Part shown: positions 59,646 through 64,000 of the stretch, piece by piece
How the letters are laid out: every line of letters starts with the position of its first letter
Numbering within the stretch: position 1 is the stretch's first letter
DNA from: Apostichopus japonicus
Taxonomy: Eukaryota; Echinodermata; Holothuroidea; Aspidochirotida; Stichopodidae
Length of the DNA stretch: 64,000 nt
Direction of reading: 5' to 3'
Assembly: GCF_037975245.1 (NCBI RefSeq)
Contig: NC_092574.1
Location: forward strand, 16,781,213 to 16,845,212
The notes under the pieces: model-generated
The model's database searches: none
What the model was told of the DNA's origin: nothing
Seen by the model: the letters and a program-made list of their open reading frames with translations, nothing else
Position numbers and translations under genes: made by a program

Positions 59646-61587
59646 CTGGGTTTAATGCCTCCCCTAATCCCCTTATTAATCCAATTTTGTGAACATTTTA
59701 CAATAACGACGAGGCTAATATTAGGGTGTGATTGAATTAACAACTTGCCATACATTTTTTGGAGGCATATGTTGCAAACAATATCCATAAATCATATTTT
59801 ATTTTGGAGAAGTGATCTTATAATTTAGTGAACTTTTAAGAATGTATATATATGGCAACACCAATGTGAGTCTTTGTGAGAGAATTCATCACATCAGCCA
59901 TACAGAAAATAACTCCCTTCTATTATTTAGGACAATTTTATAGAGTGGACATCATTTTACAAAAACATTTCATTTTATATAGTCTAATTTTAGAGTATTC
60001 CTGTACATAGCATGCCTCTGGAGTATTCATTAAAACAGTGTCACAGCAGATACCTTAATTGTATACAAAAACAACCGGTACTCATGGCTCGTAACTACTG
60101 TTCATGTCCTGATACACATGTTAAGAATACAAAGTAGTTATTACTGATGCACGGTTGTGGGAGAGTAGTTGTTGTATCCAATCATTGAGTGCGAGTTCTT
60201 TAATACTAATTGTAATATGAAGTCGTAACTAGTAATTTTTTGCTGTAAGTAGGTCTACTGATATACCCTAACATGGCCTTTCTTTGTTATCTTCATGACG
60301 AATTGGAGTCATTTAAAGAGAGGTGTAACTGTAATCAAGAGGTACTGTACCTAGTTACTGTACTAGCTATGAGTATTGGCTGACAATAGTTGCTAAATAA
60401 TATTATAGTGGTTAATGTTGCTAGTTTTACATGCTAATTTATATTTGAGATTAGGGTTGCAAGAGCCCCTTCATAACATTCATTTAGAACTCGAGAACCA
60501 AGCAGATCATATCAAGACATTTGCTTCCTACATTAAACAAACGTTCATTTTCGGTCATTAATAATGGACCTGAAGCTTTGAATCTGGCGATGGTCCAAAG
60601 ATATAACCTACTGATACTGGGACACAGGACATGTTATAGTACCTACAGGTACACTGCATATCGGTCCTTTATTTACTGGAAAGCCGTCAGAACTGGACGT
60701 TACAATAGTATAGTCATCCCATCCTGTGCAGTTTGGTGCATAAGGAACATGTTTCCATCAGAGGATTGTCACTACAGTACGCAGGAATTAAAGTTGGCAT
60801 ATTTTAGAAAAACATATTCAAATTAAGAAACATTTATGTTTTTCAATGCATATCATGGATTGTAAGATAACTTTCTTTGAGGGTACGGAAAGGACCAAAT
60901 ATTGTTTAAGGGAAAGACAATACATGCTAGACATGTTTATTTTGACATATGTAGGCCTTAATATATTGACCTATAGAGACTACACTTCTCAATGTCATAT
61001 GCATGAACAACTTTGAAAAACAAAGGATAGGTAGTTGTGGAAAATGGGATAGTTTTTCTTCCAAAGCAACTATCCATACCTCGCCGATATGTCCACAAAA
61101 ACTGCCTCACGTGTCTCACTTTCACCAGAAATGTACTATACGCACAACTTCAGAAGTGTTATACCATTTTGGTGACTTCAGTTGGTGAGATTTAATTTTA
61201 TGGGCATCAATTTAACAACGATGTTTGATGTTTGCTTGCAGTATTTTATCTCCTGTGAAATTAAAGAGCTTACATCCATAACATTTGGTCTAATGCAAGC
61301 TGTGATAACGAATGGGAAAGAAAATAGCAAATTATAGTACAGTTTTGAATGTTCTTTTGTCAAACCGATCTTTTAACTGCCAATAATAATTTTACTTCCA
61401 CTGTTTAATGTTTGATTAATCATATCATATATTTGTGGAAATGAGCTTAAGAATCTACAACCATTGATTATGTGTGCTCTGTAAAGTCTTCAATTGTTGG
61501 CTTATGGACGGTGGACAGTCTTGGTATAATTTTTTGGTTCATCAATAGGGTTTATCAAGCCTGTTTGGATGAACATAGATTAACTAC
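59646..61587. other. Non-coding DNA, no gene seen
   Basis: AT-rich with short open frames only; no repeat or splice-bounded segment is recognised. Confidence 0.5.
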
Positions 61588-61698
61588 CAGAACTTTCACA
61601 ATATTCTCCAGAAATGCAGAATGTATCCCTAGGTTTTGGGCTCTTGCACAGGTACCAGATGCCATTGTTTGGTGGCTGTGGAGTACTTCACCTTGACC
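61588..61698 (-). pseudogene. Possible decayed Ig half-domain exon
   Basis: 111 bp between a strong acceptor (atttcttttcag) and donor TTCTG|GTAGTT. Phase 0 frame gives MASGTCARAQNLGIHSAFLE then NIVKVL, resembling an Ig strand F-G end (SGxYxCRAxNLG) with two residues, including the Tyr, lost. Phase 0 out does not match the receptor's phase 1 Ig borders, so a pseudoexon is more likely. Confidence 0.25.
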
Positions 61699-64000
61699 CT
61701 GAAAAGAAATCATAAGAGGTGGTTGTGATTTGCATATTCCTTTGTGCACCTCCAGATAATCAACTCAGGGTATTTTAACAAATATCTTCAATAAAGCTCT
61801 AAGGCTGCTGTCAATTAAATCTTTATGGTTTTCACTATGAAATACTACCTACAAACAATTAACATCATCAAAAGGAGTGTAGAACTGTATGTTCATGTAC
61901 TAGGTAAATACCTTGAAAGTGTTTCAATTTAGTTATGCATTTAACCTCTGGTTTAAGACATAAACGAATCCACAAACCACAAATTGCATCTATGGTAATA
62001 ATGTAAATATTCTGTTGTGAAGTGAGTCAGAAGTGTGCCTAAAAGGTATCATTTGAAATGGGTTGTACATCTAATGCCATTCACTACACATATGAAGTAA
62101 GCATATAATGAGGGCATAGACAGAAACACTTACTCATCATTCCCATCTCCACTTCTCTTTGGGACGGTTTCTGTGAAAGTTAAAATCAATGGCTGCCAAG
62201 TACTTTCTCGCCACATACAGTATCCAACGTAGCTGTGATAAAGAACGAAAAAGTTGGGGTCGTTTTTGGGGTTATTTATAAGGTTTGATTATGCAAACTT
62301 TTATCAGGGTTTCTTGGCCAGAATATATTTTATAGTAATATTTACCTTTTCAGTAATTGTGTTTGCAAGCAGTTGTCTTACCATGTACACAAATACACAC
62401 ACACAACATTTCCATCAAATTCTTGGCCTTTTGGCAAGAATTCAACAATTATTCACAGACCGTCATGAGCCATTATTCTAAAAAATTGTCAGCTGGCAGG
62501 GTAGTTGAAGGATGTCCATGCAACCCACTATTGCCATGACAGGGCTTTTAGGTTTTGACATGGGGCATTAAGGAACCATGATGCAATGCTACTTCTGCAT
62601 GTATTGTCCTGACTCTCTAAATTCACTCTGATAAAGGGCCACCTGGGCTGGATGTCCAGGAAGTGGCTCACCATCCCACCATAATATATATTTCTCCTTA
62701 AGGAGAGGAAGGACTTCCAGGTGTCAACATGGGCTATTCACTGTAATCAGCTAATGAGCTAACATGACTTTATACTGCTAACAAGAGACTACTGTAACTC
62801 TATGTACTGAAGGTAGTTTATATGTAGGATGACTTCCTGTCAATTCTCTCAACGCAGATGTTGTACATGTAGAAGGTGAAGTGGAGATGAAGGGCAATAG
62901 CTGGATTTGAATACACTAGATGTATTACTTGCAAATATTACAACAATGACAGAAGGGTATTCCATGCAAATAGACCAAATCTAATCCTCCTTCATCTCTT
63001 GTTGCAACAGTGCATGCCTTGGTAAACAGTAAATACTGAATAGTACAGAACTTGGTGTATTCATATTTGGCCAAGTATAATTTGTTCCATTGGAAAGTAT
63101 GCATGTAGCATTAGCATTGATAGATTTTATGAGAAGTTTGCATCTCTGAAGCATAGATCTACTGAAAACAAATACAAAAAAATAAATGCTGACGAAAACA
63201 TGGCACAAAAAAATGTTGCATACCATAGGGCTATATAGTGCCGACTAAATAAAGTACCAAAACAGAATGTGACTTTCTACAGTATGTTGGGTTTCACTGA
63301 ACTTAGAATGAAGCTTAGCCTAGCTACATACCAAGTGAAGCAAAATAACTAGATCTATAAAGGAAACTAGGAAAGTGAATGTGGTGGAAGTACAGCCTAT
63401 ACCTACTTTGCAATGCATGCATAGGACAAACAGTAAATTAGTTCAGTTCAGGCCTTTCAACCAAGTTAATAGTATCGTCAACTATCCTAAATTCATGCAC
63501 TAGTATGTTAAATTATTCTATAATGTCCATTGTAATATACTAGCCTAACCATTTTTGCAATCTGATACTTATTCTTCACCATTATGAACACTTTAAAGTT
63601 TGCTTTTGCAAAACTTCTGCTAAAAACTTTCTTGTTGCTTTATACAGTTTATTATTTCATAAGCTACACTAAGTTATAGGCAGAATCATATGCTGGGAGT
63701 TAACCACAAAATGTCCATTCTTTGGAACATTGTTTTGTTGGGAGGTCTTTTTGCTGATTTTAGAGTGTTAGTCGCCTGGGGAGTAGGAGAAGGCAAGAAA
63801 ACAACATCTACTTTCCATTAGTTTTGTACAGTTGGTGCTTATATCTAGGGGTGAGTAGTAGTGCTGCATTGAGTTTGGTCATACTTCCTGCATTTTCAGC
63901 AAGCAATGTGTCAATTATATATCAATCATAGTTATTGGATTTTCAGTGGGCCATGAGTCAATTATACATCAATCAGAAAGGGAAAAAAAGAAGTCACATT
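61699..64000. other. Non-coding DNA to window end; one splice-bounded 37-nt segment
   Basis: At 62134-62170 on the minus strand, acceptor ttttaactttcacag and donor ATGA|GTAAGT bound 37 nt containing in-frame ATGs (MGMM, leaving in phase 1). This could be a 5' exon, but it does not join in frame to the possible signal exon. Nothing else is supported. Confidence 0.35.

Noticed and set aside
62981-63226. 81-residue minus frame with NATCILSNGTNYTW, slightly Ig-like
   Set aside because: Single Cys/Trp coincidence; no donor before its stop and only phase 2 entry is open.

Overview
The window looks like animal, probably echinoderm, genomic DNA. It is AT-rich and intron-rich, with GT-AG introns, diverged SINE/LINE/hAT copies, many minisatellites and roughly twenty poly-G or poly-C runs. 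No bacterial-style gene organisation is present. Two large conserved metazoan genes converge tail to tail. An echinoderm or other ambulacrarian source is inferred mainly from the VEGF-receptor-like gene with ten immunoglobulin (Ig) domains, a form known from sea urchins. The species cannot be named from sequence alone.

Region 1 (+ strand, 176-13845) is the 3' end of a Fat-like cadherin gene of the FAT1/2/3 class. It encodes an EGF repeat, a laminin G domain split by an intron, four more EGF-type repeats, one membrane helix and a long, very acidic cytoplasmic tail. The tail ends in the ASCSDVS-type C-terminal block typical of FAT1-3 and a PDZ-ligand-like HQTDL. Every junction between cytoplasmic exons is phase 1, and a 30-nt basic microexon is predicted at 10385. 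A hAT MITE with a perfect 8-bp target duplication sits in an early intron. Just past the stop codon lies a rearranged second copy of the last coding segment.

Region 2 (13.9-30.5 kb) lies between the two genes. It holds an 87-bp minisatellite, a decayed 270-bp repeat carrying stem-loops, and, at 18.8-24.3 kb, a cluster of very short exon-like segments on the + strand. Most of these are phase 1 to phase 1, and most open with an acidic residue after splicing. They could be an unrecognised microexon-rich gene for a small membrane protein. This is the least explained part of the window. The rest is AT-rich DNA with short tandem repeats.

Region 3 (- strand, 55497 down to 30582, possibly starting near 56454) is a nearly complete VEGFR/PDGFR-family receptor tyrosine kinase. 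Twenty-four exons join in consistent phase to about 1635 residues: ten Ig domains, a membrane helix, a split tyrosine kinase with all catalytic motifs, and an acidic, serine-rich tail. The two N-terminal Ig domains are paralogues of domains downstream: an Ig3-type domain with identical exon lengths (146 + 196) and a doubled Ig1-type domain. Its introns hold a tRNA-derived SINE, a LINE 3' fragment with a matching 3' tail, a 53-bp minisatellite and a second SINE family.

Region 4 (56.5-64 kb) contains a second copy of that SINE family, a possible signal-peptide exon and a few Ig-like exon fragments upstream of the receptor. These may be extra N-terminal exons or decayed copies. Otherwise it is non-coding.
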